Source: Clostridiales bacterium | GTDB lineage: Bacteria; Bacillota; Clostridia; Peptostreptococcales; Anaerovoracaceae | Reading direction: 5' to 3' | Length of the DNA stretch: 64,000 nt | NCBI GenBank assembly: GCA_012513435.1 | Contig: JAAZCE010000009.1 | Location: forward strand, 16,556 to 80,555 | The notes under the pieces: model-generated | Databases searched by the model: none | The model's input: the letters and a program-made list of their open reading frames with translations, nothing else | What the model was told of the DNA's origin: nothing | Translations under genes and position numbers: made by a program | Part shown: positions 42,635 to 50,284 of the stretch, one piece after another | Layout of the letters: every line of letters starts with the position of its first letter | Numbering within the stretch: position 1 is the first letter of the stretch

Positions 42635-45600
42635 TCAGAAATCCTTACAGCAGTTATCACCGCAAGAGTCGCAATCAAATAGTTCTAATTTGCCCTGGAG
42701 TACCATTTCCAGCTGAGTAACTGCGTCTGTCATGCCTTTTACTGAGCCGTTAATTGCAATCATCTCCTCGGTAGAAAGCTTCAGAGCCTTTGCCTTCTGA
42801 ATTTTTTCACCCTCGGCATTAAGGATATGGGCGAGTGCCGTCTGTTCCAAAGCCACCGATTCAAACAGATCAGTAATCCCCTGATCATAGGGGCTTTTGG
42901 CACACACCTTTACTTCAATCGTTTTGGTTGTGGTTTGCCCTCTTGCATCCGTGACGGCGTAAGTCACATAATAGATTCCTGCCGTTGTGGTATCTACATT
43001 ATTAGAAATTACCTTTACGTCGGATGTGATATTGTTTTCTTGGCAATCCGTTGCTGTAACTCCGGTTAGCGGATTAAAGCGATCGCCCAAATGGAGGCAC
43101 TGATTACTTGCATAAATCAACGGTGGAGAACAAGGGGGTAATAACACGCCAGCATTGATTGTCGTCAAAATCTGATTTTGTGCCAAGGTAAACTGGTCGG
43201 TTACGCCTGTTGCCTGGTTAGGTTTGCTGCCGTTTGCTACACTTGATTGCTGAACCGTGAGCGTATAGCTTCCGTATGGGATAAACTTGACATAGTAATT
43301 TCCTACGGCAAGATTTGTGAAGCTGTAATAACCGGGATTTCCGTTGCTGTCATTTGCGGTGACCGTATCAGCAAACTTTGTTCCATTTGGATCATACAGC
43401 TCTACAGTCACGCCATTTACTCCGGGTTCAGCGGCATCATACAGTCCATTGCCGTTTAAATCCAACCAAACAAAATTGCCAATGGAGCTTTGCGTTGCAC
43501 TTCCAATTTGCACACTTACTTTGTTTGGCTCAGCGGGATTCATCTTGCTGGTCACACCGCCACTAACTTTATCAGCACGTACTGCATAGGAGTTATATGC
43601 CAATTTACCCAGTGCAACACCCACAGGTGCTTTTGCTTGTATGGTCACAATCAATCGCTCATAAGGTTTTAAAATGACACTCGGGTCTGTTGTTACACGA
43701 ATGGACGCAAGTGTTGTAATATCTGCTGGCGGAGTTAGACTCCATGTTCCGTTTCCAATAGTTCCTGTGCCGGTTTCGTCAAAACGAACAGGGTTATTAC
43801 TGGTAGAGTATTCGATTTTGATAACAGGGTTCGGATTCACAGGATCACCAAGAATATTGACAATCTGTGCTGTTACGCTTGCGGCAGCATACACATTAAA
43901 CTGAGAACCACGTGGTGTTGTATTCAAAATGACACCTGTGTCTCCCACATAAGGCAAAATATCCACCATTTCAATATTTTTTAAATCCATATCCTGATTG
44001 TTTGTTACATTAAGGTTATAGACAATATCACCACCGGCAGTGGTACTGCTTGCTTTACTGAACGCTGTTGCAAGATTTCCCTTTACCCACTTTTCTAGGG
44101 AGAATTCCGAGGTGGTTAGGATGGTGCCTGATGTTTGTAAGCTTTGTGCAATTTGCTCATTCTCAATTCCGTCACCATCTAAGTCCGGGGCATCTGTGAA
44201 GGCGATACCTTGTATCTGCGCATTGTTTCCGGGATTACCCACATAACCATAGTTTACAAAACTATTAGGAGGATTGAGTGTGACCACTACACCAAAGTTA
44301 ACAGAAAGATTGTTCTGGTAAAGCAGGATAAAATTATTAAACTTAAATCTTACCAGCGTTCTTCCCGTACCCTCATAGTTTTTAGTGATCTCGGTAGTTG
44401 GCGGCGGCACAGGGAACCCCGGGTTCCTTGAATCAAAGGAGACGCCTTGCAAGCGATCAAAGTAAGAAAAATAATCATTACCAGGAGCATAGTCAAGTCC
44501 AAGTGGCAACAAATCCGCAAATGTCGGATTTACAATGATACCGTTGTTCCCCTGAGCAATCAGGTTTATGATAAACTCATTTAAAGGATAGTAGGCTGAT
44601 AGCTGAGGCACAAGATTTTTTTGCACATTTAAAATTGATTTCCCATTTAGTGTGGTCGGTGCAGACGAAGTGGCCGTTACATTACCGATACTGGATTGCG
44701 CAGTCATATTTGCGGTATTGATGATAACCTGATTCGCAGTTGCTGTGTTATTCACCATGCCATAGAGATATAAATTGGTATTCACATTTTGGTTCGTCAT
44801 AGAGCTTAAAATTGCACGCACCGACAGCACGCGTTTTCCAGCGGGAATAAATGGCGTCAAATCATAGACGATACTGCTTCCAGACAGGTTTGTTGCTACT
44901 GTTTTATAGGTTCCTGGAAGTTCGGAGGTTTCAACATATAAGCTATAGCTTGGAACGGTGGAAGGAAATGACAAAAATGATATTTTTGTGATGTTAACCT
45001 CTGGAGGCAGCGTATCTGTCAAAACGTAATTTGTCAAAGGCACCGTTCCTGTGTTTGTTGTTGTAACCATATATTGAATTGGTTTATTTAACTCTGCATA
45101 CAGGGGGGCTCCTTTTTTCAAAAAGACACTTGCCTGATTTTCAAATACCCGCATGGTTACTGTGGCATTCACCCGTGACGTACCATTCACAGTCCACATG
45201 GCGGTGTTGGTTATAAGCTGCCCGGGTGTGACATTACTTGCAACGGTAGCCTTAAAGGTAATCGCATAGCCGCCGCCACTGTAGCTGGGCAAAGTGAAAT
45301 TCAAGGTATTTCCGCTCCAACTGCCGGTCAAGCCATTATAGGTTGGATCCGGATAACCGAAATATCCCTTGTCATTACCCACAGGGGTAAAGCTCGTATC
45401 CGGAATGAGCTGTGGTGGCAGTACATCGGTAACTACGACATTGCTGATTTTTGCACCCGGATCATTGGAATTTTGCAAAATCAGATTGAAGGTTATTAAC
45501 TGACCAGGTAAAACCGCAGCTGTTATATCCGGAACTTTCATCAAGGTGAAATTTTCATCTAACTTAAGATTGACTGTTGGTGCAGTACCTGTAGCAACAA

Positions 45601-45943
45601 TCGTACTGTCTGCATATAGGTCCGCCTTGTTGGTAAAGCTGTCATTGTCCACTCTACCCGGGCCGAACTGACATGCAACGGTAAAGGATAGAGATGTTCC
45701 GGCATTTACATTACCAAAATTGAATTCTACATTATGGCCGCCGGAAACGGGTGTTTGCGTAATAGAAACCAGCTGTCCTCCAGGCTGAGGAAGCTGATAT
45801 AAAATTTTACTTGGGAAAAAGTCTACAAGCTTTCCGCTCTGTGCAGGAGCACTCAGTCCGCTGTACGACACATTAATGGTGTAAATAAATGTTTCTGAAC
45901 CATTGACAAGCGTTTTGTCAACGATTTTGGTTACAGTTGCCAT
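42635..45943 (-). CDS. Large DUF11/SdrD-B-like repeat protein with shared helical module (1102 aa)
   Basis: I start at the ATG 45943 after TAAGGAGG. Several DUF11-type Ig-like repeats fill residues 1 to about 800 (for example DFFPSKILYQLP, VVVTDVLPPQLIP, VLTDTLPPEVNI, VDILPYVGDTG). A Cna-B/SdrD-like domain follows (IGNFVWLDLNGNGLYDAAEPGVNG, about 815-905), then a DUF5011/Ig-like domain with GVTATDCQENNITSDVKV (about 935-1005). The shared module (ESVALEQTALAHILNAEGEK) and a Cys tail CDSCGDNCC come last. There is no signal peptide or sorting signal, unlike cell-wall proteins with these domains. Mother-cell assembly on the spore surface would explain that. Only a weak sigma-K-like site is seen upstream, so it may be read through from the holin-like gene. 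Confidence 0.78.
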   Translation of the reverse strand: MATVTKIVDKTLVNGSETFIYTINVSYSGLSAPAQSGKLVDFFPSKILYQLPQPGGQLVSITQTPVSGGHNVEFNFGNVNAGTSLSFTVACQFGPGRVDNDSFTNKADLYADSTIVATGTAPTVNLKLDENFTLMKVPDITAAVLPGQLITFNLILQNSNDPGAKISNVVVTDVLPPQLIPDTSFTPVGNDKGYFGYPDPTYNGLTGSWSGNTLNFTLPSYSGGGYAITFKATVASNVTPGQLITNTAMWTVNGTSRVNATVTMRVFENQASVFLKKGAPLYAELNKPIQYMVTTTNTGTVPLTNYVLTDTLPPEVNITKISFLSFPSTVPSYSLYVETSELPGTYKTVATNLSGSSIVYDLTPFIPAGKRVLSVRAILSSMTNQNVNTNLYLYGMVNNTATANQVIINTANMTAQSSIGNVTATSSAPTTLNGKSILNVQKNLVPQLSAYYPLNEFIINLIAQGNNGIIVNPTFADLLPLGLDYAPGNDYFSYFDRLQGVSFDSRNPGFPVPPPTTEITKNYEGTGRTLVRFKFNNFILLYQNNLSVNFGVVVTLNPPNSFVNYGYVGNPGNNAQIQGIAFTDAPDLDGDGIENEQIAQSLQTSGTILTTSEFSLEKWVKGNLATAFSKASSTTAGGDIVYNLNVTNNQDMDLKNIEMVDILPYVGDTGVILNTTPRGSQFNVYAAASVTAQIVNILGDPVNPNPVIKIEYSTSNNPVRFDETGTGTIGNGTWSLTPPADITTLASIRVTTDPSVILKPYERLIVTIQAKAPVGVALGKLAYNSYAVRADKVSGGVTSKMNPAEPNKVSVQIGSATQSSIGNFVWLDLNGNGLYDAAEPGVNGVTVELYDPNGTKFADTVTANDSNGNPGYYSFTNLAVGNYYVKFIPYGSYTLTVQQSSVANGSKPNQATGVTDQFTLAQNQILTTINAGVLLPPCSPPLIYASNQCLHLGDRFNPLTGVTATDCQENNITSDVKVISNNVDTTTAGIYYVTYAVTDARGQTTTKTIEVKVCAKSPYDQGITDLFESVALEQTALAHILNAEGEKIQKAKALKLSTEEMIAINGSVKGMTDAVTQLEMVLQGKLELFDCDSCGDNCCKDF

Positions 45944-46076
45944 AAAATGGTTCCTCCTTATTAAATTAGATACATATAATTGCAATCTCAAAATTGAGTA
46001 TAATCTTATATTGAACAAGCGGTTGTACTGAAATTGGAAATAGTTTATTCAGGCAAAGCAGATTTGCGACAAAACC

Positions 46077-46397
46077 CTACGCTTTAGGTTGCACCATACA
46101 GTTTTCACAGCCACATTCCGTGCAAAGCATTTTACCATTTACCATGACGTGACGAATTAATTTATGGCAGTTACTGCATTCCAGCAGATCATCGCCATAT
46201 CTTTTGGTCTGAGTTGTGGGGTCAGATATAATGCCTAAAAGGACGAGGATGGAGAATAGACCTGTAATTACTGTAGAAACAATATCCATATCAACATGGA
46301 TATTAAAAAGAACTAAAATTGTTGCAATTTGGGACGCAATGCTGATTAAAACGGATGGTTTCTTAAGCCTTTCAAAAATAACATGAATTTGACGCAT
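46077..46397 (-). CDS. Holin-like membrane protein with C-terminal zinc ribbon
   Basis: I start at the ATG 46397 after AAAGGAG, giving 106 residues. Residues 1-75 hold two membrane helices in a phage-holin (phi-LC3/Hol-type) arrangement, including FERLKKPSVLISIASQIATIL and the family-like LLGIISDPTTQ. The C-terminus is CSNCHKLIRHVMVNGKMLC followed by ECGCENC, a likely zinc ribbon not usual in holins. Its sigma-K-type promoter and hairpin leader tie it to the spore-surface cluster. It could help membrane passage or mother-cell lysis, or may simply have been captured from a phage. Confidence 0.65.
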   Translation of the reverse strand: MRQIHVIFERLKKPSVLISIASQIATILVLFNIHVDMDIVSTVITGLFSILVLLGIISDPTTQTKRYGDDLLECSNCHKLIRHVMVNGKMLCTECGCENCMVQPKA

Positions 46398-46431
46398 AGC
46401 GTTCACTCCTTTACGAGACCGGGCAATTAAA

Positions 46432-46475
46432 AACCCACTACATACGGCCCCCGATCCGGCGGTATGTAGTGGGTT
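46432..46475 (-). terminator. Strong hairpin between the 358-aa gene and the holin-like gene
   Basis: Perfect 14-bp arms (46432-46445 and 46462-46475) enclose a 16-base GC-rich loop. On the minus strand the stem is followed by T5, as in an intrinsic terminator. It lies downstream of the sigma-K promoter at 46496, so it sits in the holin leader and could act as an attenuator as well as ending the upstream transcript. Confidence 0.7.
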
Positions 46476-46495
46476 ATCGCTAGTTAGCTCTATAC

Positions 46496-46524
46496 TATAG
46501 TATGAACAAGGAATGGGCAAGGTT
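46496..46524 (-). promoter_or_regulatory. Sigma-K-type promoter (perfect consensus) for the holin-like gene
   Basis: On the minus strand AACC (46521-46524) is followed after exactly 16 bases by CATACTATA (46496-46504), matching mACm-N16-CATAnnnTA throughout. It begins eight bases after the stop of the 358-aa gene. Confidence 0.7.
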
Positions 46525-46531
46525 CCGGTTT

Positions 46532-47608
46532 CTAAACAGAACCGCCATCTACATCACGGGCACAAATGTGATTTTCATTACAGCAATCACAACCGCATTT
46601 TTCACTACATAATTCATCACATTTGCAGCACTCAAGCGCAGCGGACAATTTTGCATATAAAGCGTGTTCTAAATGGGTTGCGTTTATAATGGTCTTGTTG
46701 ATTTCTTTGTTCACACATAATATCTCATTAATATCGCTGGTTGTAGCCAAAACTTTTTGCAGTTTCTCTCCCTCGGCGTTGAGAATGTGAGAAAGTGCGG
46801 CTTCCACAAGTGCGATAGATTCAATTACATCCGTACAAGCATCACCCGGTTCACATGGTATCACCTCACAGCATTTTTGACAGATACCATCGTTACATTG
46901 GCAGGGACAAAAATTAATTTCACATGGATTGATGTTTGCATGAAGTATATAGGGATAGCATCCTTTTTTATTCGCTAGCATGTCAAATCGGTAGCCCTTG
47001 CAATCTTTGAGACATGGATTGAATAGAATGCTTTTGAGATTATAGCTCCACGGTACAGAGGCTGTGTATAGCGGTTTGTTTTGCCAATCCAATACGATCA
47101 TGCATTGCTTGCTGTCTTTGATTGCAGTGACAATATAATAAGGAGAAACGCAGCAGATTCCTGTGATCCATAGTGCACAAGATTTGTATTTCAGCACCGC
47201 TTCTTCACATTTTTTATGAACCTCCACGATACATCCTGCAAAGGAGACCAGTAAAGTATCTCGGCAACAGTTGTAGGATATACCCGTAATGATGCCTGGA
47301 GCCTCCGTGTACCCGCAAATGTTAATGCAATCTATTTCTTTAAGACAGTTGTTAAGTTTAAAGATTTTGTTGTAACATTTTCTTGATGTTGCCCAAAAGC
47401 AACACTCATTAAAATCGTAACAAATGCAGCTATATTCCCTGTGTGTTTCAAAACAATCAATATTCCCATAGCATAGGTCTGTTTTTAGGATTTTGCACAT
47501 ACAGGGTATTAAGAAGTAATAGTAGCATCCATCAAATGCCATGTCGTTATAGGCGTATCCGCGCTCTGATGGAATCGCTATTTCCTCCATATATTTTAAA
47601 AAGTCCAT
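46532..47608 (-). CDS. Very cysteine-rich repeat protein with shared helical module (358 aa)
   Basis: The ATG at 47608 follows GGAGG. By my count 43 of 358 residues are cysteine (12 percent). Residues 1-240 show blade-like repeats (for example GYAYNDMAFDGCYYYFLIPC, CFWATSRKCYNKIFKLNNC, DTLLVSFAGCIVEVHKKC), reminiscent of a beta-propeller. A Cys cluster (INFCPCQCNDGICQKCC) leads to the shared module (ESIALVEAALSHILNAEGEK) and a tail with CKCDELCSEKCGCDCC. There is no signal peptide. Such Cys content fits disulfide-crosslinked spore coat or exosporium proteins made in the mother cell. A near-perfect sigma-K promoter precedes it. Family not recognised. Confidence 0.72.
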   Translation of the reverse strand: MDFLKYMEEIAIPSERGYAYNDMAFDGCYYYFLIPCMCKILKTDLCYGNIDCFETHREYSCICYDFNECCFWATSRKCYNKIFKLNNCLKEIDCINICGYTEAPGIITGISYNCCRDTLLVSFAGCIVEVHKKCEEAVLKYKSCALWITGICCVSPYYIVTAIKDSKQCMIVLDWQNKPLYTASVPWSYNLKSILFNPCLKDCKGYRFDMLANKKGCYPYILHANINPCEINFCPCQCNDGICQKCCEVIPCEPGDACTDVIESIALVEAALSHILNAEGEKLQKVLATTSDINEILCVNKEINKTIINATHLEHALYAKLSAALECCKCDELCSEKCGCDCCNENHICARDVDGGSV

Positions 47609-47664
47609 AATGGTAACCTCCGGTTTTCAGTTTATGCGCTGTCACAATATTTGCTTTTGTGTTA

Positions 47665-47693
47665 TATGCTATGAGTGTAGGATATCTTTTGCT
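47665..47693 (-). promoter_or_regulatory. Sigma-K-type promoter for the Cys-rich gene
   Basis: On the minus strand AGCA (47690-47693) lies exactly 16 bases before CATAGCATA (47665-47673). The -10 matches CATAnnnTA perfectly; the -35 has one mismatch (G for A). Confidence 0.62.
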
Positions 47694-47820
47694 ATCCTTG
47701 GGTGTCTTAATCGAATTAAAAACGTTAAAGCGGGCCGTAATGAAAACGTTGTGGCCCGTCTTCATATTTTGCAGCACAGCGGAATAGAATGTTAAGAAAA
47801 ACAATTTAGGGGGATACGAA

Positions 47821-48573
47821 ATGCCCACAAAAATACAGCTTAGAAGAGGGCTAAATGCAGATATCGGTGGTGGCACCAACAAAGTACTTATTAACCCAAT
47901 TGATAAACCAAGTGGATTGAACATCACAAATACATATACAAAGCTCAAGGTAAACGAGTATGGGCAGGCCGTGCAGCTTTCCAATTTGATTGCCGCTGAT
48001 ATTTCGCCCATCTTAACATCGCAGGTAACCGGTCTTGGAACGGCTTCTACCGCAAATACAGGTACTTCGCCCGGGAATGTTCCTGTTTTGGACGGCACAG
48101 GTAAGCTGGCAGCAAGCACACTGCCATCCATTGCTATCACCGATACATTTATTGTTGCAAGTCAGGTGGAAATGATTCGGGATAAATTCCAACCTTAGAT
48201 GAAACCGGGAAATTCCCCGCAAGTACCATTCCTGATGTTCTATACCAAATACAATCTATGCTTATTTTTCAGGGGCTAATGTGACGATACCACAAATACT
48301 TTTAATTTGGCCGGGGTGTACTTGTTTAATTACAGCGTAACATCAAATACTGCAGATGCTGCAACTGCAGTATATAATCTCACTAACGGAGTATATTGGA
48401 CAGGGTCAGCCGCTAGAAGTACATCATCTGCTACAACGCCTCACACCAATTGTTGCGGTACATTAATACGCACAATGAGTGTATCTGAGAAAATGGCAAT
48501 AAAAAATAATGGGCCTTCTAATTTAATCATAGTGGGTTGGCATTGCAGTTTATCAATCGTAAAAATAGCATAA
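47821..48573 (+). pseudogene. Frameshifted tail-fibre-like / TNF-like surface protein
   Basis: An AGGGGGA site precedes 47821-48198, which reads like a phage tail-fibre or collagen-like stalk: IQLRRGLNADIGGGTNKVLI, then PVLDGTGKLAASTLPSIAITDTFIVASQ. After a frameshift near 48170, another frame gives TLDETGKFPASTIPDVLY, a second copy of the same repeat. A third frame (48262-48573) gives NTFNLAGVYLFNYSVTSNTA and NNGPSNLIIVGWHCSLSIVKI, resembling the TNF/C1q-like head of exosporium collagen-like proteins. The three parts were probably one gene, now broken at least twice. It is divergent from the Cys-rich gene. Confidence 0.6.
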
Positions 48574-48586
48574 CCTGTTCGCGTAT

Positions 48587-48615
48587 CACGAAATATTGTC
48601 CTGTTGAATAAAATG
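48587..48615 (+). promoter_or_regulatory. Weak sigma-K-like promoter for the thioester protein gene
   Basis: CACG (48587-48590) lies exactly 16 bases before AATAAAATG (48607-48615). This is 3 of 4 and 4 of 6 matches to mACm and CATAnnnTA, so weaker than the other sites, though the spacing is identical. Confidence 0.35.
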
Positions 48616-48645
48616 ATATAGGCTAACAATGCCTATATCATTTTA
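48609..48645 (+). promoter_or_regulatory. Leader hairpin before the thioester protein gene
   Basis: Perfect 15-bp arms (48609-48623 and 48631-48645) enclose a 7-base loop and end 9 bases before the GAGAGG region of the ATG at 48662. There is no T-run after the stem. It parallels the hairpin in the leader of the holin-like gene. Confidence 0.6.
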
Positions 48646-48661
48646 GAGAGGACGATGCTAT

Positions 48662-49756
48662 ATGAGTATGCCTGTAATAAAAGCAAGCAACACAACCAGA
48701 CAGCAGTCTGTTACTGATATTATTGCGTCCGTTGCCTTAGAGCAAACGGCTTTATCTCATATTCTCAATGCAGAAGGTGAGAAAATTCAAAAGGCCTTGG
48801 AGCCTTGCGCAACATTTGTATTCAGCGATGAAAACCACTTAAAGGCGTATGATTTTGTATATCAGGGAGTTATCCCCTATTACGGTCTTGTTGTAGGAGA
48901 GGTTCAGACAGCAATAATACAGGTGACCGATTCTATATCCGGAGTCAACACCCTAACCTATTGTTTTGATGTGCAAACCTTGATTCAAGTTGGAGATCAC
49001 TATAACCAGACCATACTGGAAGGAAGCAGTGACATCAGCGATGTGGATGCTAATCGAGTTCGTTCTATTCTGTTCAATGCGTTCCCATATATTAGCGTAG
49101 CAACGGTAGCGGCGAATTCCTCCATTCCAAACTTGACACAGCAGGAGGCAATCACTGGTGCACAGCTTGCCATTTGGAAGTTAACTAATAATTTTACCAC
49201 AACTATTACTAATGCCAATGTGCTGGCATTGTATAACTGGTATTTGGGGTTAGCACCAACCGATGTCATCATCGACCCGGCGAAGATTAACCTAACGGCA
49301 CAAACCATATTTTCTAACGGCGCTTGTGGTGTAAACTTTTCTTTTGACACAAAAGGCGTGAATGCAGACGGTACGCTCATTCCACTGACCTACACCTTTA
49401 GTAAAGATATCATCGGCATATATGGTGCAGTAGTTCATGAGTCTTCCGCTGGCGGAACAACGACTGTTCAGGTAACTAATTTGCCACAGGGTGCTGCTTT
49501 CAGCATCAATGTGAAAGGAACGCAATTGCTACCGGATGATGCCTATCGTTATTCTGATTCACAAGACCTTACTGGCTTATTTCTGCAAACTAACTATATG
49601 AGTGCCGAGTGTGATTATCTCTGCAAGGGGAACTGTAATTTCGATGTGCTTAAGGTAAACAAATCAGTAATTGATATGGTCAAATCCATTACTTTGCTAG
49701 AGATGGTACTCCAATCAAAGCTAGAGCTCTTTGGTAACTGTTTGTGTGAGGACTAG
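48662..49756 (+). CDS. Thioester-domain (TED/TQXA) protein split into the shared helical module (364 aa)
   Basis: The first half of the island module is at residues 14-45 (ASVALEQTALSHILNAEGEK) and the second half at about 328-358 (KSITLLEMVLQSKLELF, tail CLCED). A ~270-residue cargo is inserted between them. Residues 50-250 of the cargo look like a thioester domain. Cys101 lies in NTLTYCFDVQT and Gln168 in TGAQLAIWKLTNN, the classic Cys and TQxAIW elements whose side chains form an internal thioester in Gram-positive adhesins. A second beta-rich domain (about 220-315) follows. There is no signal peptide or LPXTG. GAGAGG is near the ATG. I infer an adhesin displayed on spores that could bind covalently to host or environmental surfaces. 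Confidence 0.75.
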   Translation: MSMPVIKASNTTRQQSVTDIIASVALEQTALSHILNAEGEKIQKALEPCATFVFSDENHLKAYDFVYQGVIPYYGLVVGEVQTAIIQVTDSISGVNTLTYCFDVQTLIQVGDHYNQTILEGSSDISDVDANRVRSILFNAFPYISVATVAANSSIPNLTQQEAITGAQLAIWKLTNNFTTTITNANVLALYNWYLGLAPTDVIIDPAKINLTAQTIFSNGACGVNFSFDTKGVNADGTLIPLTYTFSKDIIGIYGAVVHESSAGGTTTVQVTNLPQGAAFSINVKGTQLLPDDAYRYSDSQDLTGLFLQTNYMSAECDYLCKGNCNFDVLKVNKSVIDMVKSITLLEMVLQSKLELFGNCLCED

Positions 49757-49785
49757 TTCCAGATACACTGTTTTCAATATGATTA

Positions 49786-49850
49786 TGTGACCATTTGTTG
49801 GTCACACGGTAAGAGGAAGTACAACGCAGTTTTTGTACTGTGTTGTACTT
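49786..49850 (+). terminator. Terminator region after the thioester protein gene
   Basis: Two consecutive hairpins are present. One has perfect 8-bp arms TGTGACCA / TGGTCACA (49786-49806). The second has 13-bp arms with one mismatch (49817-49829, 49838-49850) around a T-rich loop and is followed by TTTC. Both lie within 100 bases of the stop codon. Confidence 0.6.
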
Positions 49851-49853
49851 TCA

Positions 49854-50284
49854 CTATATCACCAAAATGGTCACAATATAGGTGGGCGCCGTCAGTGTAA
49901 ACACCAAACAGGCAAATAAAATTGCTGGGTCATATAGTGATAGGCAATCTCTTGAAGTCATCTCAGGATTTTCCCCACTCCACACTGTGCACCCGAGTTT
50001 GCCCTCATACGGCGTTCCATCGTTAAGACTTTTAAATTAATACACACAATGCACAAGTAGCTTTAAACCATTATTGTAAAATTTTGTTTAGATAAAAAAG
50101 ATTTTGAAGCTTCTTTATCTTTACGAGTTACTTTTTGTCCAGTTTGAGCGTGACAAGATGCGGTGGTATATTAAATTTGTAACACCCTGTTCGGATAATA
50201 CGATATATAATATTTATTATCCAAAATACATTCAAGATTTGGTTCTATTACAGGGATAGAGGCTCAATTCGATTAAATATTTTT
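49854..50284. other. Intergenic stretch with no recognisable gene
   Basis: About 430 bases without a supported gene. The minus strand keeps one frame open over 49854-50024 (including NDGTPYEGKLGCTVWSGENP) without a start codon. It may be a fragment of an older gene, but I do not recognise it. The rest is AT-rich with many stops on both strands. Confidence 0.4.

Noticed and set aside
45944..46076. Sigma-K promoter directly before the 1102-aa gene.
   Set aside because: The best candidate (AACC-N16-ATTATACTC) matches only 3 of 6 in the -10 box, so I do not list it as a feature.
47547..48140. Minus-strand frame of 197 codons across the start of the fibre-like gene.
   Set aside because: It is opposite recognisable fibre repeats, overlaps the start of the Cys-rich gene and lacks a start signal.
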